NCBI RefSeq assembly: GCF_019599185.1
Contig: NZ_JAIEUL010000008.1
Location: forward strand, 1-64,000
DNA from: Cryobacterium inferilacus
GTDB taxonomy: Bacteria > Actinomycetota > Actinomycetes > Actinomycetales > Microbacteriaceae
Direction: 5' to 3'
Length of the DNA: 64,000 bases
Numbering within the stretch: the stretch's first letter is position 1; each line of letters starts with the position of its first letter. Of the stretch, positions 1 through 7,681 are shown piece by piece. The notes under the pieces were generated by a model. It ran no database searches. It was not told the origin of the DNA and saw nothing but the letters and a program-made list of their open reading frames with translations. Made by a program: the position numbers and the translations under genes.

Positions 1-233
1 GCTTTCTCCAGCGCACTGCGCTTACCCGGTGGAATAGTCATACGACCATCTTCGCGCGGGATCAGGCCACGTTCGAGGTCACCGTCATACACCGCGGCGC
101 TCCACCGCCTCAACCTGTTCCGTGAGATATCCCGCTCAAGCAACCACACGGCTTTCCGCCCGTACGAAAGCCCGTGGTACTCGTGGACCAACTCGCGGAT
201 CTCCACCGCCGTGAACCCTGGCGTAATCGACAT
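1..233 (-). CDS. Transposase OrfA-like protein (probable IS3 family), cut by window edge
   Basis: The frame opens at an ATG at 233, 7 nt after a perfect AGGAGG, and runs off the left edge, so only about 77 N-terminal codons are visible. The protein begins MSITPGFTAVEIRELV and contains a basic helix-turn-helix-like stretch (SRNRLRRW) followed by RGLIPREDG and PPGKR. I recognise this as the style of short OrfA proteins of IS3-type elements in Actinobacteria that recruit the transposase to the element ends; the orfB partner would lie to the left of the window. The 5' flank (289-350) carries an inverted-repeat sequence expected of an IS end. The family call rests on recall of similar proteins, not on a catalytic motif, because the DDE domain is not in view. 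Confidence 0.6.
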   Translation of the reverse strand, partial: MSITPGFTAVEIRELVHEYHGLSYGRKAVWLLERDISRNRLRRWSAAVYDGDLERGLIPREDGRMTIPPGKRSALEK

Positions 234-288
234 GTTCCTGCCTCCTGCTGATCGTGAACTGACTCACAACCAGATTGACGCAGAGGGA

Positions 289-350
289 CTGCGGACAAAT
301 GGTCCCGGTGTGCCGGACGCAATTGTCCGCAGCGGCAACAGTTACGGGCG
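289..350. mobile_element. Probable IS terminal region with inverted repeat
   Basis: Between the transposase start and the asparaginase stop codon lies an imperfect hairpin: CTGCGGACAA at 289-298 pairs with TTGTCCGCAG at 323-332, followed by CGGCAACAGTTACGGG. The block sits where the outer end of the insertion sequence should be and ends only about 10 bp from the asparaginase stop codon. A related block, 46 of 60 bases identical in an ungapped hand alignment, occurs at 48023-48082 with no transposase beside it. The exact element boundary and any target duplication cannot be set from one end. Confidence 0.5.
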
Positions 351-360
351 CAGCGGGCGG

Positions 361-1398
361 CTACACGTAGCTCGCGCGGATCTGGCCGATGGGCTTACCG
401 CCGCCGTGCACAGCGAGCTTGAGCTCTGGCGCGATGGCGTCGACATCGGCGCGACGCACGGCACCGGCATCCGCCAGCAGGCTGAGCGCCACAATGCTGG
501 CCGCCCGGAGGTTGCCGTCGAGGATCTTCAGCGCCACCGTGGTGCCGTTCTCGGCCGAGGCCACCATGATGCCCTCCGCACCACCCTTGACGAACAGGCC
601 CAGGCGTTCGATGGCGATCGAATCGGGCAGGCCAGGCCCGGCGATGACCCAACCGTTTTCCCGCACCGCCTCGGCCAGGAAACCGGCCTCCCGGTAGATC
701 GCGAACGGGGAGCTGGACTTCGACGTGGCGATGCGGGCGATGCCGCGGGCCAGCGCGGTCAGTGACAGCGCGTGCACGGGGGCGCCGCAGCCGTCAACAC
801 CGCTGGCGGCAGGCCGTTCACCGGTGAACCTCTCGACGACGTCGAGAATGCGCTTCTGCAACGGATGTTCGGGGTCGAGATAGCCGTTCGTCACCCAGTG
901 ATTCTGCACGCAGGCGGCGAGCATGGCCGCGTGCTTGCCGGAGCAATCCGAGTAGATCGGGGCGGGGCCCAGGCCCTGACGCACCAGGGCATCCCTGGTG
1001 CCGGAGTCGCCGGGCCAGGTCGGCGTGCAACCCAGGTCGGCCTCGGAGAGGCCGGCGCGGGCGAGCAGCCCGCGCACCAGGTCGGTGTGCTTCTGAGTGC
1101 CGGAGTGGCTCGACGTCGCTATCGCGGCATCCTCACCGCGCAGCACCACGCCGCTGGCCATCACCGCGATCGCCTGGAATGGTTTCATCGACGACCGCGG
1201 AAACACCGGAGCGGTCACGTCGCCGAGCGCGCGCAGCACAGCGCCGTCGCCGCTGAGGACGACGGCCGCACCGGCGTGGCGGGACTCGATGAAGCCGGAG
1301 CGTTCCACGACGGCGAGTTCGACGGCGTCGATGACCTCGATGGTGCCCGCGGTGGCGGGGGCTGCCGCGCTGAAAGCGGCCGGAGTCGATGTCGTCAC
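361..1398 (-). CDS. Asparaginase (asparaginase II-type family)
   Basis: The roughly 345-residue protein matches the family of L-asparaginases typified by the Rhizobium etli enzyme (Pfam Asparaginase_II), which hydrolyse asparagine to aspartate and ammonia in the cytoplasm and are unrelated to E. coli AnsA/AnsB. Characteristic stretches are RSSMKPFQ near residue 70, SSHSGTQKHTD near 95, YSDCSGKHAAMLAAC near 150, GVDGCGAPVHALSL near 200, and the C-terminal AVHGGGKPIGQI. The likely start is a GTG at 1398, 2 bp after the stop codon of the upstream aminotransferase; no good ribosome site is visible, so translation is probably coupled and the exact start is uncertain. Pairing with a GABA-type aminotransferase suggests amino-acid nitrogen catabolism. 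An IS-like sequence abuts its 3' end. Confidence 0.85.
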   Translation of the reverse strand: MTTSTPAAFSAAAPATAGTIEVIDAVELAVVERSGFIESRHAGAAVVLSGDGAVLRALGDVTAPVFPRSSMKPFQAIAVMASGVVLRGEDAAIATSSHSGTQKHTDLVRGLLARAGLSEADLGCTPTWPGDSGTRDALVRQGLGPAPIYSDCSGKHAAMLAACVQNHWVTNGYLDPEHPLQKRILDVVERFTGERPAASGVDGCGAPVHALSLTALARGIARIATSKSSSPFAIYREAGFLAEAVRENGWVIAGPGLPDSIAIERLGLFVKGGAEGIMVASAENGTTVALKILDGNLRAASIVALSLLADAGAVRRADVDAIAPELKLAVHGGGKPIGQIRASYV

Positions 1399-1400
1399 GG

Positions 1401-2783
1401 TTACAGGGTCGCCATCGCGTCGTCGATGACCGACAGGGCGTCGGCCAGCAGCGCATCCGTCACGGCCAGGCTGGGCAGGAACCGCAGCACATTGCCGTAG
1501 GTGCCGGCCGTGAGCAGCAGCACGCCGTGCTGCGCCGCGTACGCGGCAATCGCGGTGACCGCTGGGGCGTTGGGCACCTTGGCGGTGTCCTTGGTGCCGG
1601 ACTCCACAAGCTCGATCGCGATCATGGCCCCACGACCGCGGATGTCGCCGATGATGTCGTACTTCTCGGCCAGGGCGGTGAGGCCGGCCCGGAGGGTCTT
1701 CTCGATGCGGGCGCCCTCGTCGAGCAGGTTGTTGCGTTCGATCGCCTCGAACACCGCGATCGCGGCGGCACAGGCGACCGGGTTGCCACCGAAGGTGCCG
1801 CCGAGCCCGCCGGGCTGGGACGCGTCGAGGATCTCGGCGCGGCCGGTGACAGCGGCCAGCGGCATTCCGCCGGCGATGCCCTTGGCCACGAGCACCAGGT
1901 CGGGCTCCCAGCCGAAGTGCTCGCTGGCGAAGTACCGGCCGGTGCGGGCCATGCCGCTCTGGATCTCGTCTGCGATCATCACCACACCGTTGGCGGTGCA
2001 CCATTCCTGCAGCAGCACCAGGTAGCCCTCGGCCGGCACCATGAAGCCGCCCTCGCCCTGGATGGGCTCGACGACCAGGCAGGCCAGGTCGCTGGCACCG
2101 ATGACCTTCTCCAGATACGCGATGGTGCGGGCCGCGGCCTGCTGGCCGGTGAGGCCGTCGTGATAGGGGTACGAGTTCGGGGCGTGGTAGACATCGCTGG
2201 CCAGCGGGCCATACCCGGTGGCGTACGGGGCGGCCTTGTAGTTCATCGCCATGGTGAGCACCGTACGCCCGTGGTACGCGTGATCGAGCACGGCCACGGC
2301 GCGACGGCCGGTGTACTTGCGGGCGATCTTGACGCCGTTCTCCACGGCCTCGGCGCCCGAGTTGATCAGCACGGTCTTCTTCGGGAAGCTGCCAGGGGTG
2401 TGCGCGGCCAGGAGTTCGGCCACCCGCACGTACTCCTCGTATGGCGTGATCGTGAACAGGGTGTGCACAAAATCGTTCAGCTGCCCGGTCGCCGCGGCGA
2501 CGACGCTGGTCTCGGAGTGGCCGACGGTGGTGACGCCGATGCCCGCGCCGAGGTCGATGAACTGATTGTCGTCGAGGTCGACGACGATCGCCCCGCTGGC
2601 CTTCGTGATGTACACGGGCAGGGCCGAACTGACACCCGTGGACACCACCGCCAGGCGTCGCTCGTGCATAGCCGTGGATCGCGGGCCCGGAATGGCCGTG
2701 ACGATCTTGCGTTCCTGGGTCACCGAATAGACCGGGGACGAGGGGGAGGAGGCGGCTGCGGGATCAGTCAACGTGTCAGTCAT
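1401..2783 (-). CDS. gabT: 4-aminobutyrate aminotransferase, copy 1
   Basis: A 460-residue class III PLP aminotransferase that transfers the amino group of GABA (or a related omega-amino acid) to 2-oxoglutarate. Visible family features are GPRSTAMHERR near the N-terminus, NSGAEAVENGVKIARKYTGR, DHAYHGRTVLTMAM, VVEPIQGEGG, the DEIQSGMARTG cofactor-binding stretch, and the Schiff-base lysine in VAKGIAGGMPL near residue 301. The C-terminal GTFGGNPVACAAA is also typical. The ATG start lies 90 bp from the divergent OsmC gene. It is co-transcribed with the asparaginase gene just downstream. A paralogue of similar length and motif order lies about 1.9 kb away on the same strand. Substrate preference cannot be read from sequence alone. 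Confidence 0.9.
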   Translation of the reverse strand: MTDTLTDPAAASSPSSPVYSVTQERKIVTAIPGPRSTAMHERRLAVVSTGVSSALPVYITKASGAIVVDLDDNQFIDLGAGIGVTTVGHSETSVVAAATGQLNDFVHTLFTITPYEEYVRVAELLAAHTPGSFPKKTVLINSGAEAVENGVKIARKYTGRRAVAVLDHAYHGRTVLTMAMNYKAAPYATGYGPLASDVYHAPNSYPYHDGLTGQQAAARTIAYLEKVIGASDLACLVVEPIQGEGGFMVPAEGYLVLLQEWCTANGVVMIADEIQSGMARTGRYFASEHFGWEPDLVLVAKGIAGGMPLAAVTGRAEILDASQPGGLGGTFGGNPVACAAAIAVFEAIERNNLLDEGARIEKTLRAGLTALAEKYDIIGDIRGRGAMIAIELVESGTKDTAKVPNAPAVTAIAAYAAQHGVLLLTAGTYGNVLRFLPSLAVTDALLADALSVIDDAMATL

Positions 2784-2872
2784 GATCCGGCCAGTTTACC
2801 GCCAGCCCGGCGCGGCACCCGGGCTATTCCCTGCGAGAATTGACAGTAAGCGTGAAACCCGAAGGAGACACC

Positions 2873-3361
2873 ATGATCGGCGCACATCACTACGCGGTGC
2901 AGATCCAATGGACCGGCAATCGGGGAACCGGCACCAGCAGCTATCGGGCCTACGGACGCGAGCACACCCTCTCGTCACCGGGCAAGCACCAGATCCTCGG
3001 TTCGGCCGACCGAACCTTCCACGGCAACGCTGACCGGTGGAATCCGGAGGAACTGCTGCTGGCCGCCCTCAGCCAGTGCCACCTGCTGTCCTACCTGCAC
3101 GTGGCCGCGAACCACGGGCTGGTCGTTCTCGGCTACACCGACAATGCCATCGGCACCATGGCCCAGACGACGGATGGCGGTGGCCACTTCACCGCCGCCA
3201 CCCTGCGTCCTCGGGTCATCATCGCCGATCCCGACCAGGTCGAGCTGGCTCAGTCCCTGCACGCGGAGGCCGCCAAGGCCTGCTTCATCGCCGCATCGGT
3301 CAATTTCCCGGTCGGACACGAGCCGGTGACCACCGTCGCCGAGCCGGCCTCGCTGCTCTAA
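2873..3361 (+). CDS. OsmC family protein
   Basis: A 162-residue OsmC/Ohr-fold protein. The HYAVQIQWTGNRGTGTSSY opening, NPEELLLAALSQCHLLSYLHVA (with the first redox cysteine, about residue 63) and AAKACFIAASVNFPV (second cysteine) fit the family of cysteine-dependent peroxidases that detoxify organic hydroperoxides with thiol cofactors. I chose the ATG at 2873 because GAAGGAGA lies 4-11 nt upstream; the in-frame extension further upstream lacks a ribosome site. The 3' end overlaps the convergent MarR gene by 4 bp, so their stop codons interlock. Whether it reduces organic peroxides or another electrophile is not known. Confidence 0.85.
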   Translation: MIGAHHYAVQIQWTGNRGTGTSSYRAYGREHTLSSPGKHQILGSADRTFHGNADRWNPEELLLAALSQCHLLSYLHVAANHGLVVLGYTDNAIGTMAQTTDGGGHFTAATLRPRVIIADPDQVELAQSLHAEAAKACFIAASVNFPVGHEPVTTVAEPASLL

Positions 3362-3894
3362 GCGGGAGCCTGCGGGCCGAGTGTCGCGCCGGTGGCGGCG
3401 AGTGCCTCGCCCAGCTTCGTCGTTGTCGTCACCGCACGGTCCAGCTCGGTGCGGGTGAACCGCGCGGCCGTCTGCAGCTGGGCGGCGCAGATCGCGTCGT
3501 CGGCCGCACGAACCGTCGAGCGACCGGCATCGGTCAACCGGATGCGTCGCTCCCGCCGGGAATGCGGCGCCGGGTCCGGTTCGACCAGCCCGTCTGCCAG
3601 GGCGGCATCGACCAGCCGGCTGATGGTGGACTTCGTCAGGTTGAGGAGTGTGGCGATGTCCTGCTGCTTGAGGCAATCGTTCTCGGCGTCAAGGGTGCGC
3701 AGCACCGCGAACTGGCTTAGATTCAGCCCGGTGGAGCGCCTGACTGCATCTTCGGCCTGGCGGTCCAGCAGGGCGGCACTGTGACGCAGGGCCAACCACC
3801 ACTCGACGAACGGGTCGCTGTTCGTCGACGCGGCCGGCTGGGCCGGCGGGTCCATCGACCCTGGATCCTGAGGTTCGGCTGCGCTGTTCGTCAC
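3358..3894 (-). CDS. MarR family transcriptional regulator
   Basis: A 178-residue protein with the MarR winged-helix fold. After a disordered Pro/Ala-rich N-terminus (about 30 residues) it shows the dimerisation helix, then GLNLSQFAVLRTLDAE, the recognition-helix region LLNLTKSTISRLVDAALADGLVEP, and the wing RRERRIRLTDAGR. Start is GTG at 3894. It is divergent from a quinone reductase-like gene and tail-to-tail with OsmC, both typical redox-stress targets. The 86-bp divergent gap holds three 15-bp direct repeats, a plausible operator. I see no conserved N-terminal sensing cysteine of the OhrR kind; the first cysteine, in NDCLKQQD near residue 73, is at an unusual place. The ligand is unknown. 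Confidence 0.88.
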   Translation of the reverse strand: MTNSAAEPQDPGSMDPPAQPAASTNSDPFVEWWLALRHSAALLDRQAEDAVRRSTGLNLSQFAVLRTLDAENDCLKQQDIATLLNLTKSTISRLVDAALADGLVEPDPAPHSRRERRIRLTDAGRSTVRAADDAICAAQLQTAARFTRTELDRAVTTTTKLGEALAATGATLGPQAPA

Positions 3895-3927
3895 CGGGCC
3901 AGTCTACGCCGCGAGCACCACTAAACA

Positions 3928-3972
3928 GTTGCGCATCGAATGGTTGCACATCGAACGGTTGCGAGTGTAACG
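3928..3972. promoter_or_regulatory. Three 15-bp direct repeats in the marR/oxidoreductase divergent region
   Basis: Units GTTGCGCATCGAATG, GTTGCACATCGAACG and GTTGCGAGTGTAACG lie head to tail without spacers. Units 1 and 2 share 13 of 15 bases; unit 3 keeps the GTTGC start and the AACG-type end. The last repeat ends 9 bp before the ATG at 3981. Position and regular phase make this a candidate operator for the adjacent MarR protein; that is inference, since MarR sites are usually palindromic. Confidence 0.55.
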
Positions 3973-3980
3973 TTTGCTGC

Positions 3981-4571
3981 ATGCGAACACTTTTCATCAT
4001 CGATCATCCCTATCAGGGCAGTTTCTCCCGAGCGCTCTTGGCGGCGGCGATGGCCGGCGCGGAGCAGGCCGGTCATGACGTCGACCTCATCGACCTCGCC
4101 GCCGACAAGTTCAACCCGGCGATGACGGCGCCGGAATTGAACGCGTGGCGATCGGGGGAGTCACTGGATCCGCTCGTGCTCGACTACCAGGCCAAGCTCG
4201 GTCGGGCGGATCACGTGGCCTTCGTCTTCCCGATCTGGTGGATGAACATGCCGGCTGGCACCAAGGGGTTCCTCGACAAGGTGCTGCTGCCCGGTGTCTC
4301 GTACGACGAGCCCAAGCCAGGCGGCCGGCTGGTGGGGCGCTACGGGTCGCTGACCTCGGTGACGTTGCTGACCACCAGCACCACGCCGACGCTGTGGTAT
4401 CACCTCTTGTTCGGGCGTCCGGCGGTGCGTGCGCTCTTCGCCGGCACCTTCGGGCTGATCGGCGTGCGCAGGCTCCGGTGGCTCAGCCACGGCAACATCT
4501 CCCGCTCCGACGCGCTCACCCGCACGGCCTGGTTGCGCCGAGCCTCCCGCCGCTTCGCCAGGCTCGCCTGA
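3981..4571 (+). CDS. NAD(P)H-dependent oxidoreductase (flavodoxin-like, NQO1/MdaB type)
   Basis: A 196-residue flavoprotein of the flavodoxin_2 fold, expected to reduce quinones or other electrophiles by two electrons using NAD(P)H and FMN/FAD. Evidence: N-terminal RTLFIIDHPYQGSFSRALL with the phosphate-binding loop, DVDLIDLAADKFNPAM, and the flavin-site block AFVFPIWWMNMPAGTKGFLDKVLLPG near residues 80-110. The C-terminal RASRRFARLA is basic. It is divergent from a MarR regulator across a repeat-bearing gap, consistent with MarR control. A strong bidirectional hairpin follows the gene. Substrate cannot be assigned. Confidence 0.85.
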   Translation: MRTLFIIDHPYQGSFSRALLAAAMAGAEQAGHDVDLIDLAADKFNPAMTAPELNAWRSGESLDPLVLDYQAKLGRADHVAFVFPIWWMNMPAGTKGFLDKVLLPGVSYDEPKPGGRLVGRYGSLTSVTLLTTSTTPTLWYHLLFGRPAVRALFAGTFGLIGVRRLRWLSHGNISRSDALTRTAWLRRASRRFARLA

Positions 4572-4613
4572 CCGGCTGCCCCGCCCCGCGCCCGCCCGCC
4601 CGCACAAACCGCC

Positions 4614-4665
4614 AAAGCGGCCCTGTGGCTGCCTCCGCAAGCGGAGGTGACCACAGGACCGCTTT
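4614..4665. terminator. Bidirectional hairpin terminator
   Basis: Nested inverted repeat between two convergent genes: outer arms AAAGCGG/CCGCTTT with CCTGTGG/CCACAGG, and inner arms CCTCCGC and GCGGAGG around a 2-nt AA. There is no long T-run, as is usual in high-GC Actinobacteria. Confidence 0.75.
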
Positions 4666-4679
4666 CGCGAGATATTGAG

Positions 4680-6023
4680 CTACTTCTGGGCGGCCGCGAA
4701 CAGCGTGAAGGCCTCTTCGAGCACCGAGGCGGCGTCGTCGATCAGGGCTTCGGAGATGACCACGGACGGCATGATCCGCAGCACGGAGTCCCAGCTGCCG
4801 GCATCCAGCGCGATCACGCCGTTGGTGGTGGCGTGCTTGAGCACGAACGCGAGCGCCTCGGGGAACGGCTTCTTGGTGCCGGGGTGCACCAGCTCGACGC
4901 CGAACATGGCGCCCTTGCCGCGCACGTCGCCGACGATGTCGAACCTGTCGGCCCAGTCGCCGATCCGGGCCCAGAGGGCCTTCTCCACCCGCTTGGCCTC
5001 GTCGAGCAGGTTGTCGCGTTCGATGATGTCGAATACCGCCAGGGCCGCCGCGGTCGAGACCGGGTTGCCGCCGAAGGTGCCGCCGATGCCGCCGGGCTGC
5101 ACGGCATCCATGATCTCGGCGCGGCCGGTGACGGCGGCCAGTGGGAAGCCGCCGGCGATGCCCTTGGCGGTGGTGACCAGGTCGGGCACCACACCGTGGT
5201 GCTCGATGGCGTACCAGGCTCCGGTGCGGGCGATGCCGGCCTGGATCTCGTCGGAGACGAAGACGATGCCGTTCTCGGTGCAGAACTCGCTGAGGCGCTT
5301 GAAGTAGCCGGGAGCGGGGATGACGATGCCGCCGTCGCCCTGGATCGGCTCGACGAAGAACGCCGCGATCTCGGAGGCGCCGATGTGCGTCTGGATGTAG
5401 TCGATGGTCTTCTCGGCCGCTTCCTCGCCGCTCAGGCCGTCCTGGTATGGGTAGCTGGTGGGCACGCTGTAGATCTCACCGGGGAACGGTCCCATTCCGG
5501 CGCGCTCCGGCCAGGGGCGGTAGGTCATCGCCATGGTGAGGTTGGTGCGGCCGTGGAAGGCGTGGTCCAGGCTCACGATGGCGCGACGGCCGGTGTACTT
5601 GCGGGCGATCTTGACCGCGTTCTCGACGGCCTCTGCTCCGGTGTTCACCAGGATCGAGTGCTTCTCGAAGTCACCCGGGGTGATCTCTGCAAGCTTCTCG
5701 GCCACGCGCACGTAGTTCTCGTACGGGGTCACGGTGAACAGGGTGTGGGTGAGCTTGCCGGCCTGCTCGGCGGCGGCAGCGGCGACCTCCGGGTGGGCGT
5801 GGCCGATGGTGGTCACGCCGATGCCGCAACCCAGGTCGATGATCTGGTTGCCGTCCACATCCACCAGGATCGCCCCGGCGCCGTGGTCCATGTAGATGTT
5901 GGCGAGAGTGCCGGCACCGGCAGACACGGCGCGAACGCGTCGTTCCTGCAGCGCGATTGACCGTGGGCCCGGGAGGGCGGTGACGAGCTTGCGCTCCTGG
6001 CTGATCGAGAAGGAAGAAGACAT
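4680..6023 (-). CDS. gabT: 4-aminobutyrate aminotransferase, copy 2
   Basis: A 447-residue class III PLP aminotransferase, clearly paralogous to the enzyme encoded at 1401-2783: it starts with the same SQERKLVTALPGPRS block, keeps NTGAEAVENAVKIARKYTGR, DHAFHGRTNLTMAM, FFVEPIQGDGG and SDEIQAGIARTG, and has its PLP lysine in TTAKGIAGGFPLAAV near residue 287. GABA or another omega-amino acid is the likely amino donor. It stands alone, between a bidirectional terminator and a short divergent promoter gap shared with the YigZ-like gene. The two copies differ at substrate-facing places such as EGG/DGG and ATGYG/ERAGM, so different substrates are possible but unproven. Confidence 0.88.
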   Translation of the reverse strand: MSSSFSISQERKLVTALPGPRSIALQERRVRAVSAGAGTLANIYMDHGAGAILVDVDGNQIIDLGCGIGVTTIGHAHPEVAAAAAEQAGKLTHTLFTVTPYENYVRVAEKLAEITPGDFEKHSILVNTGAEAVENAVKIARKYTGRRAIVSLDHAFHGRTNLTMAMTYRPWPERAGMGPFPGEIYSVPTSYPYQDGLSGEEAAEKTIDYIQTHIGASEIAAFFVEPIQGDGGIVIPAPGYFKRLSEFCTENGIVFVSDEIQAGIARTGAWYAIEHHGVVPDLVTTAKGIAGGFPLAAVTGRAEIMDAVQPGGIGGTFGGNPVSTAAALAVFDIIERDNLLDEAKRVEKALWARIGDWADRFDIVGDVRGKGAMFGVELVHPGTKKPFPEALAFVLKHATTNGVIALDAGSWDSVLRIMPSVVISEALIDDAASVLEEAFTLFAAAQK

Positions 6024-6074
6024 GGCCCCAGCTTACGGACGTCGGCTGGGTCGGGCATGCGAGAGACTGGGCCC

Positions 6075-6728
6075 ATGCCGGATCTCACATTGCGCGGCGG
6101 CGTCGGCAGCCAGGTCACGGCCGAGACGGACGTGAAGAGATCCCGATTCCTCTGCCGGCTGGTCAGGGTCGACACCGAGGATGCGGCGCGCACCGTGATC
6201 GACACCGCGCGCTCTGAGCACTGGGCCGCCCGCCACCACTGCTCGGCCTTCGTGGTCAAGCCGAACGGCAGCCCCGATCAGGTGCGCCGATCCAACGACG
6301 ACGGCGAGCCATCCGGAACCGCGGGCCGACCGATGTTGGAGGCACTGTCCGGGCGTGGGCTGGTGGACTGCGTGGCGGTGGTCACGCGCTATTTCGGCGG
6401 CACGCTCCTCGGTGCCGGCGGCCTCGTGCGCGCATACTCCGACGCCGTTCTCAGCACGATCGACCTGGCCCAGTCCCGCAGGCTGCTGGTGGCGCGTGAG
6501 CGCCGTGAACTGTTCCGGCTCGCCCTCTCCCACGCGGATGCCGGTCGTATCGAGGCCGAATTACGCCAGCGCGGGGTGCTCATCCTGGGCACGAGCTACG
6601 CCGAGAAGGCAATGCTGAGCATCGCCGGCGACGATGCGGAGAAGCTCGGCGCGATCGTCGCCCAGGTGACCGCGGGGGCGACAGAGTTGCAGGCTCTCGG
6701 GCACGAGTGGGTCGACGTCGAGCGGTAG
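6075..6728 (+). CDS. YigZ/IMPACT family protein
   Basis: A 217-residue protein with the UPF0029/IMPACT N-terminal domain: KRSRFLCRLVRV, HHCSAFVV, SNDDGEPSGTAGRPML and VVTRYFGGTLLGAGGLVRAYSDAV are the hallmark strings of bacterial YigZ, followed by a C-terminal DUF1949 ferredoxin-like domain. Eukaryotic IMPACT modulates translation under stress; the bacterial role is unresolved, possibly RNA or nucleic-acid binding. An in-frame ATG at 6057 would add six residues; I prefer 6075 because GAGAG lies at a suitable distance, but both are weak. It is divergent from gabT copy 2. Confidence 0.88.
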   Translation: MPDLTLRGGVGSQVTAETDVKRSRFLCRLVRVDTEDAARTVIDTARSEHWAARHHCSAFVVKPNGSPDQVRRSNDDGEPSGTAGRPMLEALSGRGLVDCVAVVTRYFGGTLLGAGGLVRAYSDAVLSTIDLAQSRRLLVARERRELFRLALSHADAGRIEAELRQRGVLILGTSYAEKAMLSIAGDDAEKLGAIVAQVTAGATELQALGHEWVDVER

Positions 6729-6779
6729 TGGCGAGACGGCCGTCAACATGTTCACCGGGGGATGACGGCGGGCAGGCCG

Positions 6780-7247
6780 CTATTCGACGAGTTCGGCGAG
6801 CTGACGGATGACCGTGCCCCAGCCGTCATGAAAGCCGAGGTCGGCGTGCTGGTCGCGGTCTGCGACGCTGCGGTGCATCGCGGTCGCGGTGTACTCGGTG
6901 CCGTCGGGGTGGTCCGCGAAGGTCATCACGGCGGTCACGAACGCGGTTTCGGCTGGGCGCCAGCCGGCGACGAGGGCATCCGTGAAAACTATCCGCTCGA
7001 GTTCGTCGACGGCGAGGAAACAGCCGGTGATGTGCGAACCGAAGGCGAGACCGTCCTCGCTGATCTCGGTGCGGAAGGAACCGCCGGCATGCAGTTCCAT
7101 CGCGCGCACCTTGCAGGCCGTGGGCGCAGGCACCCACCACTTTTCGAAGCTGGCGGGGTCGGCCCAGGCGTTCCATACCGCGGCGCGCGGGGCCTTGATG
7201 ATGCGGGAGACGGTGAGGTCGAGCTCGGGGTGAACGGAGGCGGTCAT
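6780..7247 (-). CDS. SRPBCC (AHSA1-type) domain protein
   Basis: A 155-residue START-like fold protein of the Aha1 C-terminal-like family. SRIIKAPRAAVWNAWADPASFEKWW opens the domain, followed by GGSFRTEISEDG and a C-terminal GFHDGWGTVIRQLAELV helix, all typical. Such proteins have a hydrophobic cavity for a small ligand, but the ligand is usually unknown. Its ATG overlaps the stop codon of the upstream ArsR gene (ATGA), so the two are translationally coupled, a pairing found repeatedly in bacteria. Confidence 0.85.
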   Translation of the reverse strand: MTASVHPELDLTVSRIIKAPRAAVWNAWADPASFEKWWVPAPTACKVRAMELHAGGSFRTEISEDGLAFGSHITGCFLAVDELERIVFTDALVAGWRPAETAFVTAVMTFADHPDGTEYTATAMHRSVADRDQHADLGFHDGWGTVIRQLAELVE

Positions 7248-7618
7248 GCGGGGGACTCCTTGTCAGGATCGGTTTCGAGATTGTCATGGCCGGTTTCGAG
7301 GGCGGATGCGACGAACTCCTCGAGCCGGTCGGTGCGGCCCGTCCAGATGCTGCGCTGCTCGCCCAGCCACTTCTCGATCAGCGTGAAGGTGTCGCGCTCG
7401 AGGGTGCAGATGCGCACGCGTCCGGACTTTCGGGTGCGTATCAGCCCACATCTCTCGAGGTGGCCGATGTGCTTCATGAACGACGGCAGCGCCATGTCGA
7501 AGGGTGCGGCCAGCTCGCCGATGCTGGCCGGGCCTGTGCCGAGGCGGCCAATCACGGCCCGGCGGGTGGGATCGGACACGGCCTGGAAGACACCGTCAAG
7601 GGTTGAATGCTGAGCCAT
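7244..7618 (-). CDS. ArsR family transcriptional regulator
   Basis: A 124-residue winged-helix repressor: FQAVSDPTRRAVIGRLGTGPASIGELAAPFDMALPSFMKHIGHLERCGLIRTRKSGRVRICTLE is the canonical ArsR DNA-binding region. No metal-binding CxC motif is present in the recognition helix, so it is unlikely to sense arsenic or metals and belongs to the group linked to SRPBCC genes. It is followed by such a gene with a 4-bp overlap. The wing KSGRVRICTLE and the C-terminal WLGEQRSIW stretch are as in that group. Its inducer is unknown. Confidence 0.87.
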   Translation of the reverse strand: MAQHSTLDGVFQAVSDPTRRAVIGRLGTGPASIGELAAPFDMALPSFMKHIGHLERCGLIRTRKSGRVRICTLERDTFTLIEKWLGEQRSIWTGRTDRLEEFVASALETGHDNLETDPDKESPA

Positions 7619-7681
7619 ACGGCTAAGTTAGCGGGCGCTGTCACTAAGCGCAACGGCTAAGTGACGTGTGATCGATCGTCG

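Noticed and set aside
7244-7618. ArsR-family gene as the missing regulator of the ars cluster
   Set aside because: No metal-binding CxC or C-terminal cysteines, distant (35 kb), and coupled to an SRPBCC gene.
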